A stretch of DNA of 64,000 nucleotides, from NCBI GenBank assembly GCA_029718625.1, contig CM056379.1, positions 62,399,626 through 62,463,625 of the forward strand. The letters run 5' to 3'. This document shows, in pieces, positions 13,301-23,049 of this stretch (its first letter is position 1; each line of letters begins with the position of its first letter). This DNA is from Synaphobranchus kaupii (taxonomy: Eukaryota; Chordata; Actinopteri; Anguilliformes; Synaphobranchidae). A program made the translations under genes and the position numbers. The notes beneath the pieces are model-generated. The model was not told the DNA's origin. It made no database searches and worked only from the letters and a program-made list of their open reading frames with translations.

Positions 13301-16300
13301 TCATGTGCTGCCGGCGAGAGGGCGTGTATGTTCCCAAGCACTTTTCATGAATCGTTTGGGCCGGGGGAGCTGTGGGGTTATTTCCCCTCTGTGTCTCTTC
13401 TGAAAACACCCATTAAGCGACATTTACAGTGGAAAACCATTTGACCCCATATGAAAACACGTGGCACCACATTTTAGCCAATGAGGCTTTAAAGTATGTG
13501 GCATCCTGCTAAATTATATGCTCGGAGGCTGCATGCACAGCATAGCTAGAGAACCTGGAATTCTTAATCCCTGAAGTAAAAACAAAGATGCTCCTCTCAC
13601 ACACTTAGTAGGTCATTTACGTTGTTATCATTTGGCTGAAAATTCCTTCCAGTTGTTAAATGCGTTGTTTCAAATCATACGGCTGCCAATTGCGTTCATA
13701 CATTATATCCTTGATGATAATTCCAATATCAAACCGACTGGGTATTCCCTGCTTCTAGAACTGATCCAGCATCAGCTAACCCAACCACAATCTTTATTGC
13801 ATATATTTAGTGAAGAAAAGATGAAGCTGAACACGAGTTGTTACTGTTGTCTTTACCATCTTATTTTATTTTTCAGGGACAAACGAGATGCAAAGACACC
13901 AGAGTAAGACAGCCATTCCTTTCACTCCCTCTGTTTGTTATGCATTATTTTAAAAAAAATGTTTTTAGGAAAGCCTGCCTCCAGTTTCTTGAGTAGTGTT
14001 CTGTATCTTCATACTTAAGATTTTCAGAAGTAAAGAAAGAAAAAAAACTGAAAAGTTTAATTCACTTTCATTTATTAGGACTGGGAACATGTAGCCTGTT
14101 ATTTCAGGTGTAACCCAGTTAACATTTGAAGGGAGCTACCAAATCTAGATTTCTCAACCCCCATCCTGAAAGGCCACACAACTAGACTGTGGCCTTTTCC
14201 AGCTCTTATTAAACCAGCCAGTACAGGAAAGGGATGTTAAACAGTTAAGTGGTACGTTTATATGAGAACATGGGTACTATATTCATATTCATGCGTGCAT
14301 ATCCCCACTCGGACTTACAGGATTCAGCTTTACCATCAGCGCGCCATCCACAGCAACACTGATGAGCTCCGGAACATGGCGGGAGGGCGGCGCACAGTCC
14401 CCCAGCCTCTGTCCACTCTGCCCATGTTCAATGGCCGCACTGGAGAGAGGATGCCCTCCCTGCAGAGGCCTTACCGCTCTGACAGCTCCCAAATCCCCCT
14501 CATCATGGCACAAGAGTGAGTGTGTCCGTTTCCCTGAAACACTCCTGCCTTTCTCTCTCTCTCTTTTTCTCACACCTACCCTCAGTTCATTCTACTCTGG
14601 AATGAGCATCGCGAACAAAGTTTGCAAAGGCAAATTCTGTCTGAGAACCTCTCGCTGTAGCCGACCATGGTCGGCTAGCAATCATGCGTCACATACTCAA
14701 CCAATCACATGCACACACCTCTAATGGAGCGCCCTTTTTAAGCCAAGAATCAGTTCTCTCTGTACTGCTTGAATGCTGATGCGCTGCTCTTTGTTGCTTA
14801 TGGCTTGTGTTAAAAGAAATTTGCTGTCACCCTCCACCACCCCAGCTTCCACCTGTTGTTTGGATCTGCTTTAGTATGGGGGGTTTCTGGTCATCTCCTG
14901 TTTGGCGGGGGGAGATGCCCGTGCTCTGGAGCAGTACTAAAGCAGATCCATTCACCGCCAAACTAAAATAATTATGCAGCACATTCATTCATTAAACATG
15001 TCATTTAAATACGTGAGTTGTCCTGACAGGATTTACATTTTGGCATTTGGCTGGCACTTTTATCCGATTACATTTTTTAATTCCCTTCATTAATACAGTT
15101 GGATATATTACCGTAGCAAATCAGGTTAAGTACCTTGCTCAAGGGTACAATACAAAATATGCAGTAAAATCTGTGGAGAAAGTCAGTCAGAGCAACATAA
15201 GTCACATCCTTTTGAACATACAACTAGGGGTTGTTTTTTAATTGATTGATTAATCAATCAATTTTTAATGTCTTTGTTGGCAAGTTGCTTTGTAGCATAA
15301 AGGGGTTCCCCAAATTTTTGAGTGGGCAGCCAGGTGAAAAAAAGTAGCCAGCTAGGGGTGCAGAGAGACAGATTTTCCCAATTACATAATTTTTACGAAT
15401 TAATTATCAAACCTTCAATACAAGTCTAAAAGTAGCCAAACAGAGGTGTTTAGTCAGCCATTTAGCCTACAACTGGTGCTTCGGGAACTCCTTGATTAAT
15501 ATAAAGACAATGCAATAATCTTTTAAGTAATTCATAGCTTTTGGAAATGGAAAAGTACACTGACGTATTGCATGTACAATGAAGACAGAAGATACATACA
15601 GTACATAATCCATCTTCCATTGTAATAAATATCAAAATGGAAAATAACAAGAATCAAATTGGAATTAAAGTTTTTGAAATTAATATATTAGATACATTTC
15701 TTTTCCAGTTTAGTTTGGTCTGTTCTTTTAGCTTCTCTGAACCACATTGTTCTTTTTGCTTCCACTCAAAATAAAGCTTCTCAGATTTGCTTACTTAGGG
15801 AAACCATGAAATGCTTTCGCTGACACAACATCAATACCACTCACATTCACTGAGATGGAGTTTTCTTATGGAATTACTTAGGTGAAGAAAATGTGGATAG
15901 TTATGGTTGCTCAGGATTCAAACCCATCACATTCTGGTCAATAATAAGCAGTACCAACTAAACTCACATAAAGGCTCACATACAGGGCACTGAAACCCAC
16001 TTTGAGTGGCTTATGTTATCTCACATTATATTTATTAAATCTATTGCTGGCACAGCTATTATTGACTACAACAGCAACTGTTGACTACTGAGAGCACACA
16101 CACGCACACACACTAACCTAAGTGTCTTCATTTATTTTCACAGGGACCCGAATACTGATACACTACCCAGGTAAGAATCCAGGGGCCTGTATCACAAAGC
16201 ATGATTACTGAGTTAGCTGGATAACTGCACTGAGTAAAACCCGGAACCCTCCCAAATATGGAGAATTGACTGAAGTAAAAAGAGCTGTTCAAGGTCAAAA

Positions 16301-16910
16301 AAAGGGCTGTTCATCCATGCTTAGCCTTGAGTCATAATCTTTGGTTAAGAAATGCTAGCTTTAGCTTCATGTAATCTATGCATTTTCAAAATAAATGGTT
16401 GTGTGGTGAGTAAAATCATACTACCAACTATGGCCAGAAGATGGAGATATCTAATTGAGACATTAAGGCATGAGAGGAGGGAACAGTACTAAGTTGGAAG
16501 CTTTATATTTTGTTATCTGGGCTTTGTAATGGCCAGAAATTCTGAGAATTCCAAGAGAGAGAGTGGAGGGGTGTTGATGTAAAGCTTTGGTACATCAGAT
16601 ATCAACCCAATTGAACACGTATGGGAGATTTTGGACCAACGTGTTAGACAGCACTCTCTCCACCACCGTCATCAAGACACCAAATGAGGGAATAACTTTT
16701 GGAGGAATGGTGTTCCATCCCTCCAGTAGAGTTCCAGAGTTCTAGACTAGAGGTAGAATCTATGCCAAGGCGCAATTAAGCTGTTCTGGCCGCTTGTGGT
16801 GGCCCAACACCCTACTAAGACACTTTATGTTGGTTTTTCCTTTAATTTGTCACCCGTCTGTATATGAATAGGAAAAAAACATGTAAAATACTTTTTTTTT
16901 TTCCAGATAA
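7194..16910 (+). CDS. sgca: sgca, alpha-sarcoglycan (first exon not found)
   Basis: Alpha-sarcoglycan is a single-pass muscle membrane glycoprotein of the sarcoglycan subcomplex, part of the dystrophin-glycoprotein complex that links cytoskeleton to matrix. Ten coding exons with consistent phases are visible: 7194-7340, 8453-8607, 8899-8968, 9072-9270, 12176-12338, 13117-13325, 13877-13903, 14321-14515, 16144-16170 and 16907-16910 (ending in TAA). They give about 397 codons; a start exon of length 1 modulo 3 is missing. Seen: the extracellular domain with two N-X-T/S sites, paired cysteines, one transmembrane helix followed by CCRREG, and a cytoplasmic tail containing PLSTLPMFN. That tail and the DLPRWLR-like block fit SGCA better than its paralogue SGCE. 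The convergent neighbour col1a1 also matches the SGCA locus; SGCE lies next to COL1A2. Confidence is high for identity, lower for the last two exons. Confidence 0.93.
7312..7870 (+). repeat. 43-bp minisatellite carrying copies of the sgca exon 2 end and donor
   Basis: Thirteen units at exactly 43-bp spacing. The putative donor dinucleotides are at 7341, 7384, 7427, 7470, 7513, 7556, 7599, 7642, 7685, 7728, 7771, 7814 and 7857. Each unit consists of about 29 bp copied from the end of exon 2 (acttcataccctacctcaca...ctatg) plus 14 bp of intron starting gtaagacta. Eleven units keep GT and two (7384, 7599) have GC. The first unit is the genuine exon end. Because 43 is not a multiple of 3, and the exon frame reads into TGA soon after the first donor (about 7356), downstream donors would give truncated products. 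Confidence 0.97.
8453..8607 (+). CDS. sgca: sgca exon 3: cadherin-like domain with the Arg77-equivalent
   Basis: 155 nt, acceptor gaaaccag, donor gtgaca, entering in phase 1 and leaving in phase 0. It encodes [15 protein letters not shown] then [14 protein letters not shown] and [11 protein letters not shown]. The block DLPRWLR-TQR matches human alpha-sarcoglycan closely. The Arg codon at 8524-8526 corresponds to human Arg77, the commonest limb-girdle dystrophy substitution site, and is intact here. Phase agreement on both sides supports the boundaries. Confidence 0.93.
8899..8968 (+). CDS. sgca: sgca exon 4
   Basis: 70 nt with acceptor tttccctgcag and donor gtaact. It encodes [20 protein letters not shown] and on to TTPG, aligning to the human stretch [20 protein letters not shown]. 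It contains a potential N-glycosylation site (N-V-T). Phase 0 in, phase 1 out, consistent with exon 5. Confidence 0.9.
9072..9270 (+). CDS. sgca: sgca exon 5: conserved extracellular block
   Basis: 199 nt, acceptor ttttgcag, donor gtaaga. It encodes [18 protein letters not shown], then [20 protein letters not shown] and [11 protein letters not shown]. The [12 protein letters not shown] motif is nearly identical to human SGCA. It contains a glycosylation site (N-I-T) at the position of the human N-V-T. It leaves in phase 2, completed by the first base of exon 6. Confidence 0.94.
9935..10126. mobile_element. Short hAT-like non-autonomous element (192 bp)
   Basis: Ends are near-perfect inverted repeats: caggggtgtcaaactccag on the left and its complement ctggaatttgacaccccttg on the right. 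Flanking 7-mers tgtagat and tctagat differ at one base and could be a decayed target-site duplication. The interior has no coding capacity. This 'ggggtgtcaaactccag' family is widespread in fish genomes. Confidence 0.75.
10602..10857. mobile_element. Short inverted-repeat element (MITE-like)
   Basis: The left end gggctgtgtctta is mirrored by taagac...-type right end (ttattcggacacaaccc at 10841-10857). The interior contains tatgctagta/tactagt-type partial palindromes. The ends resemble the fish 'ggctgtgtccgaa' family. Non-coding. Confidence 0.6.
11011..11323. mobile_element. Short inverted-repeat element (MITE-like)
   Basis: The left end caggggtgcgtcccaatatt is mirrored by gtattgggacacacccctg on the right (11305-11323). 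About 313 bp long with CT-rich and GA-rich arms (cctctcctcctttcctcc and ggaggagaggaggtggtag), so the inverted complementarity continues inward. No clear target-site duplication. Confidence 0.65.
12176..12338 (+). CDS. sgca: sgca exon 6: cysteine-rich membrane-proximal part
   Basis: 163 nt, acceptor tattttcag, donor gtgagg. It encodes [19 protein letters not shown], then a cysteine-rich segment ([19 protein letters not shown]). Human SGCA has the matching GVYIKVG...CLKMV...C...C...VDWC pattern. The cysteines are expected to form the disulfides of the membrane-proximal ectodomain. Ends in phase 0. Confidence 0.92.
12601..13056. mobile_element. Inverted-repeat element in sgca intron 6
   Basis: The left end ggctgtgaccgaataatgat is mirrored by ttatattcggtcacggcc at 13039-13056. 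About 456 bp, non-coding, AT-rich interior. The termini resemble those of the 10602-10857 element and may belong to a related family. Confidence 0.6.
13117..13325 (+). CDS. sgca: sgca exon 7: transmembrane helix
   Basis: 209 nt, acceptor gactccag, donor gtatgt at 13326. It encodes a Pro-rich linker ([15 protein letters not shown]), a short acidic/aromatic segment with [10 protein letters not shown], a hydrophobic helix of about 22 residues ([19 protein letters not shown]), and the CCRREGV stop-transfer motif. Human SGCA has DRDFLVDALVT, the helix and CCRREG at the same place. The donor was chosen over gtgtat two bases upstream because only gtatgt keeps the frame into exon 8. Confidence 0.93.
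13877..13903 (+). CDS. sgca: sgca exon 8 (27-nt small exon)
   Basis: A 27-nt exon with acceptor ttatttttcag and donor gtaaga. Joined in frame it adds the basic, juxtamembrane DKRDAKTP, matching the position of LKRDLATSD in human SGCA. Phases (2 in, 2 out) agree with both neighbours. Confidence 0.85.
14321..14515 (+). CDS. sgca: sgca exon 9: cytoplasmic tail
   Basis: Acceptor cggacttacag. It encodes [20 protein letters not shown], then [20 protein letters not shown] and [10 protein letters not shown]. Human SGCA has [37 protein letters not shown] and QVPLILDQH at the same positions. The sequence reads caagagtgagtg: the frame stops at TGA 14517-14519, but gtgagt at 14516 is also a strong donor. 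I end the exon at 14515 because a compatible small exon follows at 16144. If unspliced, the protein ends ...IMAQE at 14519. Confidence 0.9.
14861..14963. repeat. Compact interlocking inverted repeats in sgca intron 9
   Basis: A perfect 16-bp inverted repeat (tggatctgctttagta at 14861-14876, complement at 14935-14950) encloses a 7-bp one (catctcc 14892-14898 / ggagatg 14911-14917). It is crossed by a 9-bp one (gtttggcgg 14900-14908 / ccgccaaac 14955-14963). It is probably the core of a degraded palindromic element; RNA structure is possible but unproven. Confidence 0.75.
15041..15180. repeat. Relic of the teleost 'ggttaagtaccttgctcaa' repeat
   Basis: Contains catttggctggcacttttatcc and caggttaagtaccttgctcaagggtacaa, both shared with the better preserved SINE at 39634-39858. 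Diverged and truncated. Confidence 0.65.
16144..16170 (+). CDS. sgca: sgca exon 10 (27-nt, putative C-terminal extension)
   Basis: A 27-nt segment with a good acceptor (tttattttcacag) and a good donor (gtaaga). In phase with a donor at 14516 it adds [10 protein letters not shown] to the tail. The following exon supplies the last base of the Arg codon and then TAA. Human SGCA lacks such an extension, but the paralogue SGCE has extra C-terminal residues, so an extended tail in fish is plausible. It is supported only by splice signals and phase, not by homology I can recall. Confidence 0.6.
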
Positions 16911-17260
16911 AAAACACCCAGAGATGAAAATGTTTACTTCAACATCTGGATTATGGTGAAGGGCAAGTGCCAGAGTAAAGATTTTTCCATGGCTCTCTCT
17001 CCTGGCTATATCCTTATTAACCCTTTCCTTTTCTTTTCTTCCATTAGCATAGCATGTCTCTTATAATATTGAATCTTTATTGATTAAAAAGTTTTCCGAA
17101 CTTGTTTTTATAAAATGTGGGTTGGGCTTCACATTAGAGGATAAACAGATTTGAGTTGCTGCAGCAATACATTTTAACCCTCAGTTTTACATATCAGTAC
17201 CTATATACATTACGACATGCACAACCCAATGCTAATAAAGGTATTTAACTTAACAGGACT
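16907..17260 (+). other. sgca: sgca last exon: stop codon and 3' UTR
   Basis: The acceptor is a long T tract ending ttccag at 16906. The first base completes the Arg codon and TAA follows at 16908-16910. The candidate 3' UTR runs to a polyadenylation signal AATAAA at 17234-17239. The exact end is unknown. Confidence 0.5.
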
Positions 17261-17395
17261 GATTTAACAATTAAACTTTACAAACACCAAGCTCATAATA
17301 TTTAATGTAATAACATAATGTATGTTTGTTTAAATTGGTCAAGTTTAAAATTATCAATGGTAAGGACAAACTTTTAGCCAAAAAAAGTCTGTAAC

Positions 17396-18827
17396 TAAAG
17401 TGCCTTCAGAAAGTATTTCCTGTTTCACGTTTCACATTTTGCATGTTACACCTTCAAATTTGAATGCATTTAAATATTTTCCCCTTCACCAATACAATAA
17501 AACACATTTATGATGCAAAAATGATTTTTTATTCAACAACATAAAATAATTACTCATTTTAAACGTATTAATCACACACAATTTGTAGATAGGCCTTTGG
17601 CAACAGAAAATACTTAGGCTATACCTCCTTTTTTCCCCCGAGTCTTCTCAGGTATGTCTGCATGAGCTTTGCACATTTTGGAATTTTTGGAATGCCCATT
17701 CCTTCATGCAGATTTGCTCTAATTCTGCCAAATTAAAGAATGTTGATGGATAGGCATTTTCAGGTCATACCACAGATTTTCACTGGAATTATGTCTGAAT
17801 ACCTACCTTGTTTTTAAGCCATTCCATTGTAGTATTTGTTGTGTGCTTTGGGTCACTCTCCTGTTGGAACATGAATCCTCACCCTAAACACAGATCACTT
17901 GCATGATGCTGCCAACACCATGCTTGAGGGTAGGGATGGTGTTACCTTTCTGTGTTTGGTTTGCGGCAAACAGCAATTTGCTTTTGGGTCTCATCAGACC
18001 ACAAAATCTTCTTCCAGAAGGACTCAGGGTCTGTCACATGGCTTCTGGCAAACTCCATGTGTGACTTCATGTTGATGTTTCTTCAGTCTAGCCACTTTCC
18101 CAAAGAGGCTATGGTGAAGAAATTGTTGATGCCTGGATAGTGTCTCCTATTTCAACCAAGAAGCTCTGCAACTCTGTCAGTGTTGTAGCTGGCCACTTCG
18201 TCCCTTCTCTGTCAACTGCCCTTCTTGTCCGATTGCTCATTTTTGGTAGAACAGCCTGATCTCAGTATTGTTGGGGTTGTGCCGTATTTTTTCCCTTTTT
18301 TTTATTATTATTATTTTTTACAATGGACTTAATGGTGCTCCTATGAAGGTCCAAAGCTTTGGCAATCTTTTTTAAATTTTCTCCAGCTTTTTGCCTCCTA
18401 ACAACTTCATCTGGAAATTCCACAAGCAGTTCATTGGTCTTCATGAAAGCATGACTGATCTGATCTGCTGTTTCAGTTGCGAGACCTCACAAAGTCAGTG
18501 ACAATTATTCTTCAATCAAGCAATTCAATACAGGTGGATTCAAATCAACACAGAGAGACTTTGTTAACATATTTTCATCCCTCAATAAATGGAATGCACA
18601 TGGCCCAACTTAGGTTTTTAACGGAGGGAAATACAATTGGGTTATTTTCATGTTTTAAAAAATAATAATTCTGAAGATATCTAAATACTTTATTTAATTT
18701 TGATAATATAGTGAGTTACCTATATACGAGTAGAAATTAAATCCATTTAAATGTATTATTCGATTTTGCAACATAGCAAAACAAGAAATAACCAATGGGG
18801 GTGAAAACGTTCTGGAGGCACTGTGTA
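17396..18827 (-). mobile_element. Decayed Tc1-like (Tc1/mariner) transposon
   Basis: The ends are imperfect inverted repeats (agtgccttcagaaagta at the left; ctggaggcactgtg at the right, whose complement is cacagtgcctccag), the terminus typical of fish Tc1-like elements. They diverge over roughly 100-200 bp. On the minus strand, 18262-18444 reads the start of a Tc1 transposase: MKTNELLVEFPDEVVRRQKA, then a paired-type helix-turn-helix ending LHRSTIKSIVKN. Further transposase remnants follow down to about 17850 but are broken by frameshifts and stops. About 1.43 kb in total, inactive. Confidence 0.88.
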
Positions 18828-21800
18828 GGCTAGACTACCTACTGCAAACTTCCGTAAGGTCAATTGGAACTGTTCAGAAAATTTGCACTTTTTTCTGTGA
18901 CATTACAGCAGCACAATAGCAGTCGTAGCCTACGGCTCAAATAGGAGAGCTCTCCATTGTCTCGTTTTCCGGAATGACTATCCCACTCCACTCTTTAAAG
19001 CGTGACGTAAATGGTAAAAAGACAAGTAATATATCATAGATGAAATGACCCCCATGAAAAGGCAAGTGTCATGCAACGCAATGTCAGTTTCAGAAATGTT
19101 GCTAGAGGCATTGCATTACGAAACAATGGAATAAATTATAGCCTACAATATTATTGCTATCCGGGAACTAACTCGCCATGTGCCACGAGATAGCCTAATC
19201 GCTAAAACTGATGAGAGGTCATACAGCCTTTACACCACTTATTTTAAATGAAAATATTTTTTTACAAAAAATATGAACATAAGACATAAATTCCACTATT
19301 ACCATTTAAACCACTCACCAATTGTGGAAAAAAATAAGACCAGTGAAGAATATGCTGCAGAGATGTAGCTTTGAGTCCGAAATACCGAAAATGATTAATT
19401 TAACTTACCGTAGGCTACATTAAATCAAAGAAAAAATCAAGCTGAACTTCCCACGGCCAAGTAAAACATAACTTTTAATTTAAAAAATATGCAGAGCAAC
19501 AAAATGGATGGATATAATTTTTCTCAGGCTAAAAGTGAACATTAAACAAAGAAACCTAAATCTCTTTCCGAACCGAAAACTTTGCTAACAGGAAAATGAC
19601 AAACAACAATCCAAGCCAATAGTAGCCTATGTCATAGCCTACCTACCTACACGCTGTCCTCAGTTAAGCGCGCAACCCTTTTGACAAAGTCCACATTTTA
19701 GTTTTTCAGAACAGAGGCTTGGATGAAAATGATCATTTGACCCGTTCTCATTAAACAGATTGCTATAGTAGAACCTTTAAGAAATTCTGCAGAACTTTCT
19801 TTCTGCGCTTTTAGGTAGCATCGCGAAGCCGATGACGTCATTATGTGTGTGTAGCCTACACAGTAGCCTACAAACGGTACTTTGTTTGATACAAAGTGCA
19901 GCCAGCAGCAATACCCTACATTAGACCGTGAACGGCAGTGAAGGCGTTAAAATCTATCAACATATTCGTCTCATTTGGGAGACCGAACGTTTCCTCTTAA
20001 TTGTAAATTAAAAATAATGGTGGTCCTTTAGTAGAAAGATTCTAAACTGTACAAAATCTTCTTACTTCACGTCTTGTTTTTGTAAGGTCATTTCAGTTTT
20101 AGTGCCTATGCTTTTGTAGGATATAGACCGTTACAGAATTCTTTACAGTAGGTTTTGACAATCTGCCGGCTTTACAATGAGTCAGTACAGGGGCAGAAGG
20201 GGTTAGTGGTCTAAAGGAAGGAAATACGCTTAACGTAGCGTAACACCAAAGCAGCTTGTAGCCGACAGAGAAGTTGTATTTCTTGTACCCTAACTATCTG
20301 GGCCAAATGAGAACTGGCTCTTGAATTAATATGTCATTTTTTAACTCAAGAAAGTGAACTATACCTTTAAATCTTATGATAATAATAATAATAATTATTA
20401 TTATTATTAATGAAACAAACCGCTTTGAAGCTGATGGGAACTGCAAATTACATTTTATGCTGCATAATGCATATTGGAGCAGTTTACCAAAGCTGTTGAA
20501 GAACCAACCCTCGTATGCCTGTCCTCCAGATGAACTGACAATTAAATAGTTTTGATTACACTGCTATTGAATTCTTGTCTTGATTTTACACTTAGCAAGT
20601 ATGCTATCATCTGTTTAGAGATATTCATTAAGTGTAAGCTATAGAACCAATTGAACAATTTAAGTAATTTAACAACTAATGGAGCTTAGTTCAGACTGCT
20701 GTCTGAAAATATGTTCAAAGATATAATTTGAACAAAAATATGTTTAACAGCTTTATCTGTGTATTTGTACTTATATATGTCCGACAACACAAAACATGTA
20801 TAGCAGATTTGTTTCTTGTTAATTTGTTAATTTATCTGGTAGCCTCTTCTCCAGAAAAACATAAAAGACTATCATAGTTTTGTAGATTAAACACACATCA
20901 CAGGAGAAATCAAAACAAAAATACAGATCAGAACAACCATTAAAAAATAGTGCTGGAATATAAGCAGGTGCCAATAGCCTAACTATCACAGTGTGCAGAG
21001 TTGGGGTCAGTTAAATCAGCCAAGTCGTTCATTTAAATTTTCAGTGATTTGAAATGAAACTCATGAATTGAAAATACCCATAATGTTCTGTGAGGAATTA
21101 TAATTAATTGAATGAATTGAAATGGAATGGAATTAACTCCAACCCTGGTCTGCACACAGAGCCTACCAATGATCCATAAGCCCATCACACAACACCGCAT
21201 TCACACAAAACCAAACAGCAAATACAAATGTAATGTCAACCTGCACCACACCCATCAACTGTGATATGAAAGCACACCAGATCACACCTAATGGTCAAGA
21301 GTATCAGGGAGTTAAGGTGAAGTCTGAGCAGATGTGTTCCATCGAGTAGCCCTGAAAGCAGCTTTAATATAATGCCAACAGAGATCAGTGTTCTGGTAAC
21401 AGCTAAGTCACACCTAAATAGAGTTTGACTGGAATAAAAACAGCAATTCTGGTCCCCCCCTGGAAATGGTATGAGAAACTGCAATTACAATCCTGGAAAC
21501 TTCCAATGGAATGTCTGTAAACTGTTGTCTATGGGTTTAGGAGCTTAAAGACCTCTGCTTTTTAACTATACTGTTAAAGTACATAAACAGCTTCATTAAG
21601 CGATAGCTAAATAACACGTCTGTGGTGCAGCGATGGACCAGTGCAGACGTTGGCCAGGAGTCCTGTTGGAAGGTGCATAATTATGTTACTGTGTCACCCA
21701 GGGAGGGAAGGTTTTGGTCAGTAGATTATCCCCCACTTCACCACACAGTAGCGACCAGTCCTTTAGCCAATCAGGCACCTGAAGTCCGCCTCTACTAGCT

Positions 21801-23049
21801 ATGGAAGAATTGCAGTGCTTCAGAGCAATGGTTGAGCAGCTCATGTGTTGACCTGCTGAGTGACAAGACCTGGTGGCCGACTGAACATGCTTTCAAGGAC
21901 ACGCATGCTTGTCTGCTCTCTGAACTGAACATGCTTTCAAGGACACGCATGCTTGTCTGCTCTCTGAACTGAACATGCTTTCAAGGACACGCATGCTTGT
22001 CTGCTCTCTGAACTGAACATGCTTTCAAGGACACGCATGCTTGTCTGCTCTCTGAACTGAACATGCTTTCAAGGACACGCATGCTTGTCTGCTCTCTGAA
22101 CTGAACAAGCTTTCAAGGACATGCATGCTTGTCTGCTCTCTGAACTGAACATGCTTTCAAGGACACGCATGCTTGTCTGCTCTCTGAACTGAACATGCTT
22201 TCAAGGACATGCATGCTTGTCTGCTCTCTGAACTGAACATGCTTTCAAGGACACGCATGCTTGTCTGCTCTCTGAACTGAACATGCTTTCAAGGACATGC
22301 ATGCTTGTCTGCTCTCTGAACTGAACAAGTTGTTCAAGCAATGGGAAGGGCCAACATAGGATACATACAAACACATGGGCATTTCAAAATGGGAGAAAAG
22401 TAAAAATAAGTTTTAGAAAATGGTTAAAATGAGGACATAAATAGGGGTAGAAAGTTTGGTGCCCCTGTGTGGATTGCTCACAAACAGGTATTTGTCTTCA
22501 TTATGTACACTTTCAGAGAGAATGACCAGCACTTGCAAATTAGTTTTGAAAAAAGAATATCTAACTTTCTTGTTATTTGGAAGGTAAGTATTAGGGACTC
22601 TTCTTTTATCAATCATTTTAAAGTTACTTTTTATTTGAAATCTAGCAGCCGTATCCAGAATATTTGCTGATTTTTAAATAGCACATTAATCTTCTATTTA
22701 CTTTTGTCATAATTTAGCCTCATGGAAAACTATTAGACAAGTACTTCACTGAAACGCCTTAGTAATTCAGAGCTAATATGACTCCCCTGCACTGCTGACA
22801 CCCAACCAAACTGGAGTGTTGAAGTGGCCCCCATTTAAGGAACATTTGAGGAGAATGATGAGATTGCAACCAACATGCAAGAATTCTGGAAAGTATTTTG
22901 CAGTCCAGAGGTGAAGAGGTGAATAGTTAAGAGATGTTCTTTCTTTATCATAGTAGTTAAATAAAACACCTGTAACAGGTGCAAGTTGTCCTCTATTTAA
23001 GACTAGTGAGCAGTCAGGGGAGAGAGTTCAAGATAATGTCACAAACATC
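18828..23049. other. Intergenic region between the 3' ends of sgca and col1a1
   Basis: No gene recognised. It contains a trinucleotide tract that is its own complement ((ATA)n/(TTA)n at about 20380-20409), a CRE-like palindrome tgacgtca near 19833-19840 in an otherwise plain context, and the 44-bp minisatellite at 21883-22325. Other sequence is AT-rich and non-coding. Confidence 0.65.
21883..22325. repeat. 44-bp minisatellite, about 10 copies
   Basis: The unit is aacatgctttcaaggacacg + catgcttgtctgctctctga + actg (44 bp), repeated ten times with only single-base variants (for example cacgcatgc/catgcatgc and aacatgc/aacaagc). The near identity suggests recent expansion or ongoing homogenisation. 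It lies in intergenic DNA about 0.75 kb beyond the col1a1 polyadenylation signal. Confidence 0.97.

Noticed and set aside
7194..16910. Identification of the + strand gene as epsilon-sarcoglycan (sgce)
   Set aside because: The tail motifs ([22 protein letters not shown]) and the ectodomain block [12 protein letters not shown] fit SGCA better. SGCE neighbours COL1A2, whereas the neighbour here has a VWC domain and is alpha1(I).
17952..18140. Plus-strand ORF inside the Tc1-like element
   Set aside because: Antisense reading of transposase remnants, not a gene.
19830..19842. CRE-like tgacgtca palindrome in the intergenic region
   Set aside because: A single 8-bp match with no promoter context; expected by chance at this scale.
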